From positions 1-6,869 of the forward strand of contig JAEEZP010000100.1 in NCBI GenBank assembly GCA_016291915.1: a DNA stretch of 6,869 bases, in the 5' to 3' direction. A program made the translations under genes and the position numbers. Source of the DNA: Prevotella sp. (GTDB lineage Bacteria; Bacteroidota; Bacteroidia; Bacteroidales; Bacteroidaceae). Below the pieces are notes generated by a model. It saw only the letters and a program-made list of their open reading frames with translations, had not been told where the DNA came from and made no database searches. Below are positions 1 to 6,869 of the stretch, piece by piece. Every line of letters begins with the position of its first letter. The first letter of the stretch is position 1.

Positions 1-1529
1 GGACGGAACACTCCCTCATAACAGGCAGAGAAATTCTCCAGGGCAACGCCCTGTGCAAAAGTGGTATTACCTCCATTGTCAAGGTGAATGGCTTCGGTGA
101 TCTGTTGGGATATGACGGGTGTTCCTTTCATGTCTTCATTGTTCCAGTAGGTTGCCTTTAAACCACGTTGTCCCTCCAGGTTATACACTTGATTATAGAT
201 ACTCTTGAAACTGGTATTACGAGTCAGTCCGCAACCGTCGATATAGCTTACCTGAGATGCATGCTGTCGGATACCTTGTAAGATGGTCGTGGTAGCAGTG
301 GGCATACCATTGTAGTTTCCCCACATCATCACTGAGTCATTGGCGTTTGGTCCCATCACGACAATCTTCTGTGAGGGAGAGAGGGGTAGGATACCATCAT
401 TTTTTAAGAGCACCATAGACTCTCTGGCAGCTTTAAGTGCCAGATCTTTATGCTCATTACATGCAATGACCTTTTCGGGAATCTTTGTCCAAGGCACCAT
501 CTCATCAGGATCGAAGTCTCCTAACTCAAAGCGAGCCTGTAACAGTCTTCTTACACTCACATCCATCTGTTTTTCTGTGATAAAGCCTGCTTTGACAGCT
601 TCCGGTAATGATTTGTAATCACTGCCGCATTCTATATCAGTACCAGCAATAACAGCCTTAGCCGCAGCCTCATCACGTGTCTTCACAAAGTTATGACGGT
701 TAGGACGCCAGAAATCACCGATGGCACCACAATCGCTCACCACCAGTCCGAGGAATCCCCATTCATCGCGTAAGATCTGTTGCAGATATCGGTTGTTGCC
801 ACAGCAGGGCTCACCATCGATCTGTTGGTATGCACACATGATTTCTCCCACATGAGCATCCTGTACCAACGACTTAAAAGCAGGCAGATAGGTTTCCCAT
901 AAATCACGTTCGGGAAGATTCTCTACATTAAACTGATGACGGTTCCATTCCGGACCGCTATGTACCGCATAGTGCTTGGCACAGGCTAATAGCTTACGAT
1001 ATTTCGCATCCTCCGGCCCTTGCAATCCACGTACTACAGCACAACCCATCATGGAGGTAAGATAGGGATCTTCACCGTATGTCTCCTGTCCTCGCCCCCA
1101 CCGAGGATCACGGAAAATGTTGATATTCGGGGTCCAGAATGACAGACACTGGTAGATCTTGATTTCTCCAGTTTTTTTTGCAAGCGTATTTTTGGCTCTT
1201 GCCTCATCACTCACAGCTGTAAAGATACGTTCTACTAAAGGATGATCCCAAGTGGCAGCCATTGCCATAGTGATAGGGAAGACCGTAGCATAACCATTGC
1301 GTCCTACACCATGGAGTGCCTCATCCCACCAGTTAAACTGGGGTATTCCCCAACGGGGAATGGCCGGAGACTCGTTCATCATCAACTTCGTCTTTTCCTC
1401 CAACGATAGTCGAGAACAAAGATCGGCAGCCCTTTCTGCAGCACTGAGTTGCGGATTCTGATAGGGATATTGCTGCGCTGACGCTGTAATAGTCATGAAA
1501 ATCATGACTGCAAGGGTACGTATTCTCAT
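1..1529 (-). CDS. Glycoside hydrolase family 3, beta-xylosidase-like with PA14 insertion (3' end outside window)
   Basis: Secreted exo-acting retaining glycosidase, likely periplasmic, removing xylose, arabinose or glucose from non-reducing ends. The start at 1529 gives MRIRTLAVMIFMTITASA|Q, a signal peptide cleaved after about residue 18, with no lipobox. The frame is open to the window edge: 509 full codons of a family usually around 850 residues. GH3 landmarks in order are WWDEALHG (67-74, the Glu pattern of the beta-xylosidase clade), FWTPNINIFRDPRWGRGQET (131-150), AKHY (184-187), MCAYQQIDGEPCCGN (231-245) and VVSDCGAI (263-270), where D266 is the expected nucleophile. The second domain begins near ESMVLLKND (370-378) and GPNANDS (393-399). 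From about 454, GLKATYWNNEDMKG looks like the start of a PA14 domain inserted in it. The acid/base residue should lie in the missing part. As the third gene after an esterase and a pectate lyase, it probably trims pectin side chains. The family call is firm; substrate is inferred. Confidence 0.93.
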   Translation of the reverse strand, partial: MRIRTLAVMIFMTITASAQQYPYQNPQLSAAERAADLCSRLSLEEKTKLMMNESPAIPRWGIPQFNWWDEALHGVGRNGYATVFPITMAMAATWDHPLVERIFTAVSDEARAKNTLAKKTGEIKIYQCLSFWTPNINIFRDPRWGRGQETYGEDPYLTSMMGCAVVRGLQGPEDAKYRKLLACAKHYAVHSGPEWNRHQFNVENLPERDLWETYLPAFKSLVQDAHVGEIMCAYQQIDGEPCCGNNRYLQQILRDEWGFLGLVVSDCGAIGDFWRPNRHNFVKTRDEAAAKAVIAGTDIECGSDYKSLPEAVKAGFITEKQMDVSVRRLLQARFELGDFDPDEMVPWTKIPEKVIACNEHKDLALKAARESMVLLKNDGILPLSPSQKIVVMGPNANDSVMMWGNYNGMPTATTTILQGIRQHASQVSYIDGCGLTRNTSFKSIYNQVYNLEGQRGLKATYWNNEDMKGTPVISQQITEAIHLDNGGNTTFAQGVALENFSACYEGVFR

Positions 1530-1530
1530 A
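1530..1530 (-). promoter_or_regulatory. One-base junction between lyase stop and GH3 start
   Basis: In sense orientation the lyase TAA is followed by a single T and then the GH3 ATG (TAATATG). There is no purine-rich Shine-Dalgarno stretch at a suitable distance; the preceding 30 bases are A/T-rich. There is no room for a promoter or terminator, so the GH3 gene must be read from the same transcript and may depend on ribosomes finishing the lyase. The coupling is inferred. Confidence 0.6.
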
Positions 1531-3597
1531 TTATCTAACAATTATTTTCTTACCATTCTTAATATATATACCCTGATGAGGCTGTTTTATTTCCACCCCT
1601 TGAAGATTATAGATCTTGTCTGAGTCTATCTGTGACGAAGCAACATGCTGAATACCTGTTGTGCTCTTAGTGGTCTCTAAGGTTATCACCCATACCACCT
1701 GTTGTCCCTTTGGGGTAAACGTAAGGGTTTTTGTGGCTGGTGTTGCAAGAGAAATCTTATAGGTTTTCATTACTGCATTACCATCTTCCTTTTTCGGAAA
1801 GACATAGTCAGTAGCAGGGTAGGTGGTGCCATTCAACTCATATAGATAGGCATCCTCATCAGCATAGTTATCATAGCCATACAGCTGGATGGCTGTCACT
1901 GATATACCATCGGGTATATTAATCGTGTATTTCTCATTGCGAGAATATTTGATACAGTTATTACTTCCTGTTGCATAACCTTTTGATGTAGTTATGGAAA
2001 ACCCACCATCGAAGTTCCATTCGTCAGTATGGGTGGCATTCGACAGTTCATAACTTTTCTTTTCGGATTCTTCCTCTGCTGTTTCAATGCTTCCCATCAC
2101 AGTACCACCGCTGTTCTGTTGGTAGGTGATGTTTTCTACGAGACTGTTCAGATAACGTTCCACTGGAGAATAGCCATCGTCTCCAATAACTCTTCCGTCA
2201 GTAGCATCATTGGGATTCAATCCATTTGCCTGCTCCCATGTGTCGGGAATACCATCGCCGTCGGTGTCTGTTGGTGCTGTCGTACTTTGTAAGGTAGGCC
2301 ATGCACTCCAGTCTTCTCCGGCATCTGCGGGTTTGTTATCATTCTGAGAATTGATAAAACCTAGGTTCAGATCTTCTCCTGTGTATGTTGCCGTCCCATT
2401 ACGCGCATCGCTGACCATGAGAGCATCGTAGGTATCTCGGTGCAGACTCGCACCGGCATAGTTCAGAACTTTCTCATAAGCTTGTTCTGCAGTATGGGTG
2501 GTGGTATAGACGAAATCTATCGGTTCGTTGATACGGATCGTGTCTTTTGTCACTTCCGTATAAGTCCCATCATTACCATTGGCATCAATCTGGTTATACA
2601 TACCGTATGTCCAGTTGTCGTTCGTCACATCACTATACTGTGAATTCACATTACCCGTTACATAGTATTTTCCCCAAAGGTGTAGGGCAGGTGCGTAGGC
2701 AGGATATTCTGAGACATACTCGTTTGTTCTCACATTGATAGAGGCGATACGCTTACCTTTAGTACCAGTTGGAGAACCAGGACCGGGTTTGTAATAGTTG
2801 TTGACGATATTCACTTTCATACCTTCACCACCGTAGCAACCATTACCGCCGTAATTATAGATCACATTGTTTCGCATGTCCATGCGCTCATCTAACTGCG
2901 TGGTAGTACGAGGACCTAAACGTGGTGTTCTACTACCATGGTGCACAATCATGTTATGATGGAAAGAAGCTCCGGAACCGCCCCAGTTGCCGCCATAACC
3001 ATGAGCACCCTTGCTATGGCCGGCATTCACAAGACTCTGTGCTACCAAACACCATTGTACCGTAGTGTTCTTATTGCCTAATACAGACAGGCACTCATCA
3101 ATGCTCCAACTCACAGAACAATGATCGATGATGATATTCTGCTGATCCATTGCACCGAAACCATCCCATCCGTCGGCACCGTTCACGGTTACATTCGTAT
3201 TACCCAAACGGAAACGCATATAGCGAACAATCACGTTGTTTCCTTTGATAGAGCAGGGATAGTCTGCAAGACAGATACCGTCACCGGGAGCAGACTGTCC
3301 TGCAATAGTGGTGTTCGAAGTAATATTTAATGCAGACTGCAGATGAATTGTACCTGAAACATCGAAGACAATGATCTTAGCTCCGCTTTTACCAAGTGCA
3401 GAACGAAGTGATCCCTCACCACTATCATTAAGGTTCGTAACATGATATACAGTACCACCACGTCCCCCTGTGATATAACGGGCATATCCTTCAGCACCAG
3501 GGAAGGCAGGAGTCCTCTCTTTCTGGGCTGCTACTGAAACAGATAACATTAATCCGATAATGATCAGAAGGGTATAGGATATTTTTCTTTTCTTCAT
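1531..3597 (-). CDS. Secreted pectate lyase, PL1-type beta-helix with TSP3-like Ca motif, accessory module and sorting-like tail
   Basis: Cleaves de-esterified homogalacturonan by calcium-dependent beta-elimination. Residues 1-24 are a signal peptide (cleavage VAA|Q, no lipobox). The catalytic right-handed beta-helix runs from about 30 (AFPGAEGYARYITGGRGG, 31-48) to about 430. DHCSVSWSIDE (158-168) carries the acidic residues D158, D167 and E168 expected to bind Ca. SRTPRLGP (222-229) matches the R-x-P-R motif of PL1, so by eye R223 is the likely catalytic base. DTDGDGIPDTWEQANGLNP (444-462) is a thrombospondin type 3-like calcium loop seen on related Bacteroidota lyases. About 518-645 is an unassigned beta-rich module, followed by a tail (648-688) with IYNLQG and GIYIKNGKK. 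At 688 residues it is about 150-200 longer than a bare enzyme of this type because of these additions. It starts one base after the esterase stop, which fits sequential action on pectin. Family is certain; subfamily and localisation are inferred. Confidence 0.93.
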   Translation of the reverse strand: MKKRKISYTLLIIIGLMLSVSVAAQKERTPAFPGAEGYARYITGGRGGTVYHVTNLNDSGEGSLRSALGKSGAKIIVFDVSGTIHLQSALNITSNTTIAGQSAPGDGICLADYPCSIKGNNVIVRYMRFRLGNTNVTVNGADGWDGFGAMDQQNIIIDHCSVSWSIDECLSVLGNKNTTVQWCLVAQSLVNAGHSKGAHGYGGNWGGSGASFHHNMIVHHGSRTPRLGPRTTTQLDERMDMRNNVIYNYGGNGCYGGEGMKVNIVNNYYKPGPGSPTGTKGKRIASINVRTNEYVSEYPAYAPALHLWGKYYVTGNVNSQYSDVTNDNWTYGMYNQIDANGNDGTYTEVTKDTIRINEPIDFVYTTTHTAEQAYEKVLNYAGASLHRDTYDALMVSDARNGTATYTGEDLNLGFINSQNDNKPADAGEDWSAWPTLQSTTAPTDTDGDGIPDTWEQANGLNPNDATDGRVIGDDGYSPVERYLNSLVENITYQQNSGGTVMGSIETAEEESEKKSYELSNATHTDEWNFDGGFSITTSKGYATGSNNCIKYSRNEKYTINIPDGISVTAIQLYGYDNYADEDAYLYELNGTTYPATDYVFPKKEDGNAVMKTYKISLATPATKTLTFTPKGQQVVWVITLETTKSTTGIQHVASSQIDSDKIYNLQGVEIKQPHQGIYIKNGKKIIVR

Positions 3598-3598
3598 C
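3598..3598 (-). promoter_or_regulatory. One-base junction between esterase stop and lyase start
   Basis: In sense orientation the esterase ends AAATAA, then one G, then the lyase ATG (TAAGATG). No Shine-Dalgarno sequence is visible in the A-rich stretch before it. The spacing matches the next junction exactly and leaves no room for a terminator or promoter, so the genes are co-transcribed and possibly translationally coupled (inference). Confidence 0.6.
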
Positions 3599-6500
3599 TT
3601 ATTTCAATATCTTTGTTGACTGTCTTTTACCATCTTTCAGAGTTTTCACCTCGATGATAACACCCTTTGCCTTTGCATCCACACGAGAGCCGGCAGTATT
3701 ATAATAGGTGGTGTTTACGACATCATTAGTTATTATCTCTTCGATACCTGATGAGGAGTTGGCTTCAGCAGCTTCACCTAAACCACCTTTCTCATTGGCA
3801 GCACGCACGCTGTATTTACCGGAAGTGTCTGATACTGTATATTTGTTTTCTGTGGTGAAGTCAATAACGGCTCCATCCTTGCAGATGGCCCAGCAGAGCA
3901 CATAGTCATTATAATCCCATGAGAGTGTGGTTCCTTCCAACTTCACATTCGCTGGTGCTTCTGCCTGTTCAGTGACTACTCTTGGATCCCATCCGTCAGT
4001 ACCCCCCATCACATTGTCTATCGACAGGGCATCCGCTTCTTCCTTGGTAAGTATAGGAGAATGTTTAGGCTCTAACACTAAATCTCCATTATTATAGATA
4101 TACTTTGTCTTACGTCCTGAAAGATCCACAACACTTCCTGTGGCTGTCATACTATTATACTCTGCGAAGATATCGGGTACACCATTATCACCCATCTCAG
4201 TATAACCGGCAGTTGTCGGAAGGATGTTCATTGTGGTGTTGATGAACTGTGCGCAGCATCCACTGTGCCACGGACGTGCAAGATTATATTTACCTTTCTG
4301 ACTGTCTGCACCGTCAATGGTACAATCTAAGAAGACATATCCATACTTTAATTTATCACTTGGAGCGGCTATCACATCACCACTGGTGCGGTCTTCCATA
4401 TATAACAGGCACCTATTATAATAGACATCGCCCTCACCGCAAAGATAGTCAACGGTTCCATGTAATTCGGAGTCTTCCCAATAGAATCTGCTTCGGCTAT
4501 TGCTGTAGTAAGTATCTTGATAGGAGAGGAGTTTCACCCTCTTGGCAATCGTCTTGTTACCCCTGTCTTGCAGACATACTGCACGTCCGGTAGTTCCAAC
4601 ATAGTCGTAAGCATTCTTCAAAGTGATATCCTGCATGTATAAGTTTTCTCCGGTGTTCAATAATGTAGCAGTAACACCGATTCCTTCCTCTGTCGGATGA
4701 TTGACAATCACCACTCCATCCATGCTTTCACCAATCAGTGAGACATTCCATCCGGAAGTAGTGGTAAGGGTTTCCTGGCCGAGGTCGTATGTGCCGTTGT
4801 GCATGAAGATACGATAACTGGTGCCTTTATCTTTTATGCTGTTGGCAATATTCAGTGCCTCTTTGAATTCTTCCACGGTAGAAACTATCTTGTTGTAGAT
4901 CATTTTGTTGACCGTCGGACGGTTCATCGTCGTGAAATGGATGGTGATAGGGTCATTCAATACATTGTTGGTTAAGTCACTCACCGAACCACCCTCAAGG
5001 GTAAACACCTGTTCTTTGTTGTATGGCAGTCCTTTATAGGAAGCTGTCAGTGTCTTGCCAACAACAGAGATGTTGATTGACTCCCCATTTAATGTAGCTT
5101 TGGCATTATCCGTCAGTTGTATTTTTTCATTGAACGTCAGAACAATTTTACCCGTTGCTGAGGCACTGCTTGAACCCTCTGCAGGTACTGTAGAAACCAG
5201 TTCCGGAGCCTTACCGTCGTCTTGGATACTGGAGGTGCCGAATACAAAGATGTTAGCGATGGAGGTACCGTCTTTCTCTGAAGACGTTCCGGCAACAGAT
5301 GAAAAATAGTCGGGTATCCAGCGAATATACACTTTCGGCATGTAGTTAGCCTCAGATGGCAATGTGAATTCACCTTCTGTCCATGTCTTTACCTCAGCCA
5401 GCGTGATCGTTCCTAAGTCTTTCCATTCTTTGTCATCGAGAGAGTACTGCACTTTCTGAACGGTATAAGCATTGTAGTTCAAGAGCATCTCAGCACTCAC
5501 TTTGATATCTTTGTATTCTGAGGCATTCACCCAGATCTGATAATAGTAATTGTTTGATCTGTTGAATGTTTGCCAGTTTACAGCAGCATTCCTTCCTTCA
5601 TATCCTCCAGCAGCCTCATAACTTTTGTCGAGCCAACCGGCGGTGGTTCCATCCTCCAGACGCAAAGTAAGGGCAGCACTGGCATTGTCATCATTTGCGT
5701 AGAAGTCGGCATTCCTGCCATTGTTTCCTCGTTTGTAGAAATCCCATGCTGCAATATAGTCAGTTGCCTGGTAATTGGCAGTAATGGTCTGATTGCTGTT
5801 CATCGTGACAGTATTAGTATTGGCAGTAGTACCGTCACTCCAACTGGTAAACGTCAGAATCTTGTTGTTGTTGGCGGTAAGAGTGACAGTGGTGCCTTCT
5901 TCGTACATCTTTTTATTACCATCCATGTGCGGTGCCGGATTGAGATTGACCATATAGTCTTGTGCTCCCTCGGTTGTATTGAGTATCAGTTCGTAGGTAT
6001 TTACGGACTGATAGTTGGCTATGACAGTCATATCAGCAGTCATTTTGACGGTAACCGATGCATCGGTACCGAGTACATTCCCATTACCGTCGGTCCAGTT
6101 CACAAAATGATATCCGAAATTTGGTGTCTGGGTGAGAGTTACCTCTGAATCTTTTTCAAACAAAGTTCCGGCAGGAATGTTCTTAATGTTACCGGCGGCA
6201 GCAGGATTGCTTTTCGTCGTAAGATTACTTACCGATACGGTACTAATATCTACATTGCCATAGATCTTCAGATCCAGAAGGTAAGCATTTTGTTCGATGT
6301 TGAGATTTGTAAAACGTAGTTGACAGTTTTTTCGATTAACTCGCAGTTCTACATTCTTTGTCTCGTTGATAAGTGTACTAAAGATGGTAACCCAATCGGA
6401 ATCTCCATCACCTTTTACTTCCAACTTATATCCACGATCCCTACCAGTTACTGATTCTGTAAAGACAACCTTGGTAATGGAAGCGAGTTGGGAAGTGGTT

Positions 6501-6793
6501 ATGTAATTGTTGTCTGCATTTTTTGCAGCCATTATCCAGCCTACATGATTCGCAAACTTTCCATTTGTTCCCGTAGGATTCACTTCGTTGTTAAGCAAGG
6601 TAAAGGTAAGGTTTTCTTTTGTGAAAGCAGTCTTTTTCTCTACCGTCTGTTCTGAAGAAGAATTGTTTACTTTCTCCCATTCAGTAAAATCGGTATTGAA
6701 TAGACACAGTTCTTGAATGTTTTGCCCCTTTGCAATTGTTCCTATCGTGAACAGAATGAACAAAAGACTTAATTTGTGTAGAATTTTTGTCAT
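3599..6793 (-). CDS. Multidomain secreted pectin methylesterase (CE8)
   Basis: Hydrolyses methyl esters of homogalacturonan, releasing methanol and exposing sites for the lyase encoded next. The start at 6793 is fixed by an in-frame TAA at 6809-6811 with no other ATG between. Residues 1-23 are a signal peptide (AKG|Q, no lipobox). Next come an unassigned beta-rich module (about 26-180), two divergent InlB-type repeats (about 185-263 and 265-343, each ending in the form TVIANYQ/TITANYQ), a second unassigned module (344-520), and an SbsA/Big_5-like Ig domain (about 527-622). The CE8 beta-helix spans about 633-935: SYQDTYY has Q759 and acid/base D760, GTVDYLCG has nucleophile D782, and LARPW has R840 and W842. 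An FN3-like segment (about 945-1010) and a sorting-like tail (1016-1064, ending TLKDGKRQSTKILK) follow. The catalytic domain is only about 300 of 1064 residues. The position usually held by Gln in QAxAL appears to be R737. Family is certain; roles of the accessory modules are not known. Confidence 0.93.
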   Translation of the reverse strand: MTKILHKLSLLFILFTIGTIAKGQNIQELCLFNTDFTEWEKVNNSSSEQTVEKKTAFTKENLTFTLLNNEVNPTGTNGKFANHVGWIMAAKNADNNYITTSQLASITKVVFTESVTGRDRGYKLEVKGDGDSDWVTIFSTLINETKNVELRVNRKNCQLRFTNLNIEQNAYLLDLKIYGNVDISTVSVSNLTTKSNPAAAGNIKNIPAGTLFEKDSEVTLTQTPNFGYHFVNWTDGNGNVLGTDASVTVKMTADMTVIANYQSVNTYELILNTTEGAQDYMVNLNPAPHMDGNKKMYEEGTTVTLTANNNKILTFTSWSDGTTANTNTVTMNSNQTITANYQATDYIAAWDFYKRGNNGRNADFYANDDNASAALTLRLEDGTTAGWLDKSYEAAGGYEGRNAAVNWQTFNRSNNYYYQIWVNASEYKDIKVSAEMLLNYNAYTVQKVQYSLDDKEWKDLGTITLAEVKTWTEGEFTLPSEANYMPKVYIRWIPDYFSSVAGTSSEKDGTSIANIFVFGTSSIQDDGKAPELVSTVPAEGSSSASATGKIVLTFNEKIQLTDNAKATLNGESINISVVGKTLTASYKGLPYNKEQVFTLEGGSVSDLTNNVLNDPITIHFTTMNRPTVNKMIYNKIVSTVEEFKEALNIANSIKDKGTSYRIFMHNGTYDLGQETLTTTSGWNVSLIGESMDGVVIVNHPTEEGIGVTATLLNTGENLYMQDITLKNAYDYVGTTGRAVCLQDRGNKTIAKRVKLLSYQDTYYSNSRSRFYWEDSELHGTVDYLCGEGDVYYNRCLLYMEDRTSGDVIAAPSDKLKYGYVFLDCTIDGADSQKGKYNLARPWHSGCCAQFINTTMNILPTTAGYTEMGDNGVPDIFAEYNSMTATGSVVDLSGRKTKYIYNNGDLVLEPKHSPILTKEEADALSIDNVMGGTDGWDPRVVTEQAEAPANVKLEGTTLSWDYNDYVLCWAICKDGAVIDFTTENKYTVSDTSGKYSVRAANEKGGLGEAAEANSSSGIEEIITNDVVNTTYYNTAGSRVDAKAKGVIIEVKTLKDGKRQSTKILK

Positions 6794-6852
6794 ATAATGA
6801 TTGATTTGTTAATAGACATGGTGGATAAAGTATGCATAATACATGCTATCTG
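6794..6852 (-). promoter_or_regulatory. Probable 5' leader of the operon
   Basis: About 59 AT-rich bases lie between the putative -7 element and the esterase ATG. No Shine-Dalgarno sequence is visible, as is usual for Bacteroidota. An 8-base perfect palindrome, TATGCATA, sits at 6831-6838, just downstream of the expected transcription start. It could be a protein-binding site, but palindromes this short arise by chance in AT-rich DNA. Confidence 0.35.
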
Positions 6853-6860
6853 CAAAAATA
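6853..6860 (-). promoter_or_regulatory. Candidate Bacteroidota -7 promoter element TATTTTTG
   Basis: The sense-strand octamer TATTTTTG fits the Bacteroidota -7 consensus TAnnTTTG at every fixed position and lies about 60 bases before the first gene of the operon. Transcription would start near 6846, giving a leader of about 50 bases. The matching TTTG element near -33 would fall beyond the window edge and cannot be checked. In AT-rich DNA a match of this length can occur by chance. Confidence 0.45.
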
Positions 6861-6869
6861 CATAAAATA

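Noticed and set aside
340..618. Plus-strand open frame of 92 codons
   Set aside because: It is antisense to the GH3 gene, whose minus-strand frame contains strong family motifs throughout this stretch.
1500..1560. Possible terminator between lyase and GH3
   Set aside because: Only one base separates the genes and no GC-rich stem followed by a T run is visible in sense orientation.
4249..4593. Plus-strand open frame of 114 codons
   Set aside because: It overlaps the catalytic CE8 domain on the opposite strand; the His/Arg-rich translation has no family features.
5137..5373. Minus-strand open frame of 78 codons
   Set aside because: It is an alternative frame within the methylesterase gene on the same strand. 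The main frame continues through it with coherent domain sequence, so there is no sign of a frameshift.
5570..6148. Plus-strand open frame of 192 codons
   Set aside because: It lies wholly antisense to the InlB-repeat and neighbouring part of the methylesterase, has a low-complexity Ser/Ile/Val-rich translation with no recognisable motif and no matching start signal. It is a shadow of the real gene.
1..6869. CRISPR array, tRNA, rRNA or insertion sequence
   Set aside because: No regularly spaced repeats, no RNA-like segments and no transposase or terminal inverted repeats were seen; nearly the whole window is coding for three carbohydrate-active enzymes.

Overview
The window reads as part of a pectin-degradation gene cluster from a member of the Bacteroidota, most likely the order Bacteroidales and probably Prevotellaceae (Prevotella/Segatella) or a close relative. 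The taxonomic call is an inference. It rests on moderate GC content, AT-rich translation starts without Shine-Dalgarno sequences, signal peptides cleaved just before Gln, a TAnnTTTG promoter element, and C-terminal tails of the YNLQG...GIYIKNGKK type seen on many secreted Bacteroidales proteins.

All genes lie on the minus strand, so transcription runs from high to low coordinates. A short leader at the right edge (6794-6869) holds a good match to the Bacteroidota -7 promoter element. It is followed by a 1064-residue multidomain pectin methylesterase (CE8; 3599-6793), a 688-residue pectate lyase (PL1-type; 1531-3597), and the first ~510 residues of a family 3 glycoside hydrolase of the beta-xylosidase/arabinosidase clade with a PA14 insertion (1-1529, running off the left edge). 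The stop of each gene is separated from the next start by exactly one base, so the three form a tight operon.

The three enzymes suggest a stepwise route. The esterase removes methyl groups from homogalacturonan, which exposes galacturonate blocks. The lyase cleaves these by beta-elimination with calcium. The GH3 enzyme then removes non-reducing-end sugars (xylose, arabinose or glucose) from released side-chain oligosaccharides. All three carry plain signal peptidase I leaders and no lipobox. The two complete proteins end in sorting-like tails, which raises the possibility of type IX secretion. No SusC/SusD pair, regulator, RNA gene, mobile element or CRISPR array lies within the window.

The enzymes themselves are recognisable families. 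The less explained parts are three accessory beta-rich modules: two in the esterase, at residues about 26-180 and 344-520, and one in the lyase, at about 518-645. The C-terminal tails and an apparent substitution of a conserved oxyanion-region Gln in the esterase are also unexplained. There is no stretch of more than 300 bases without a gene.
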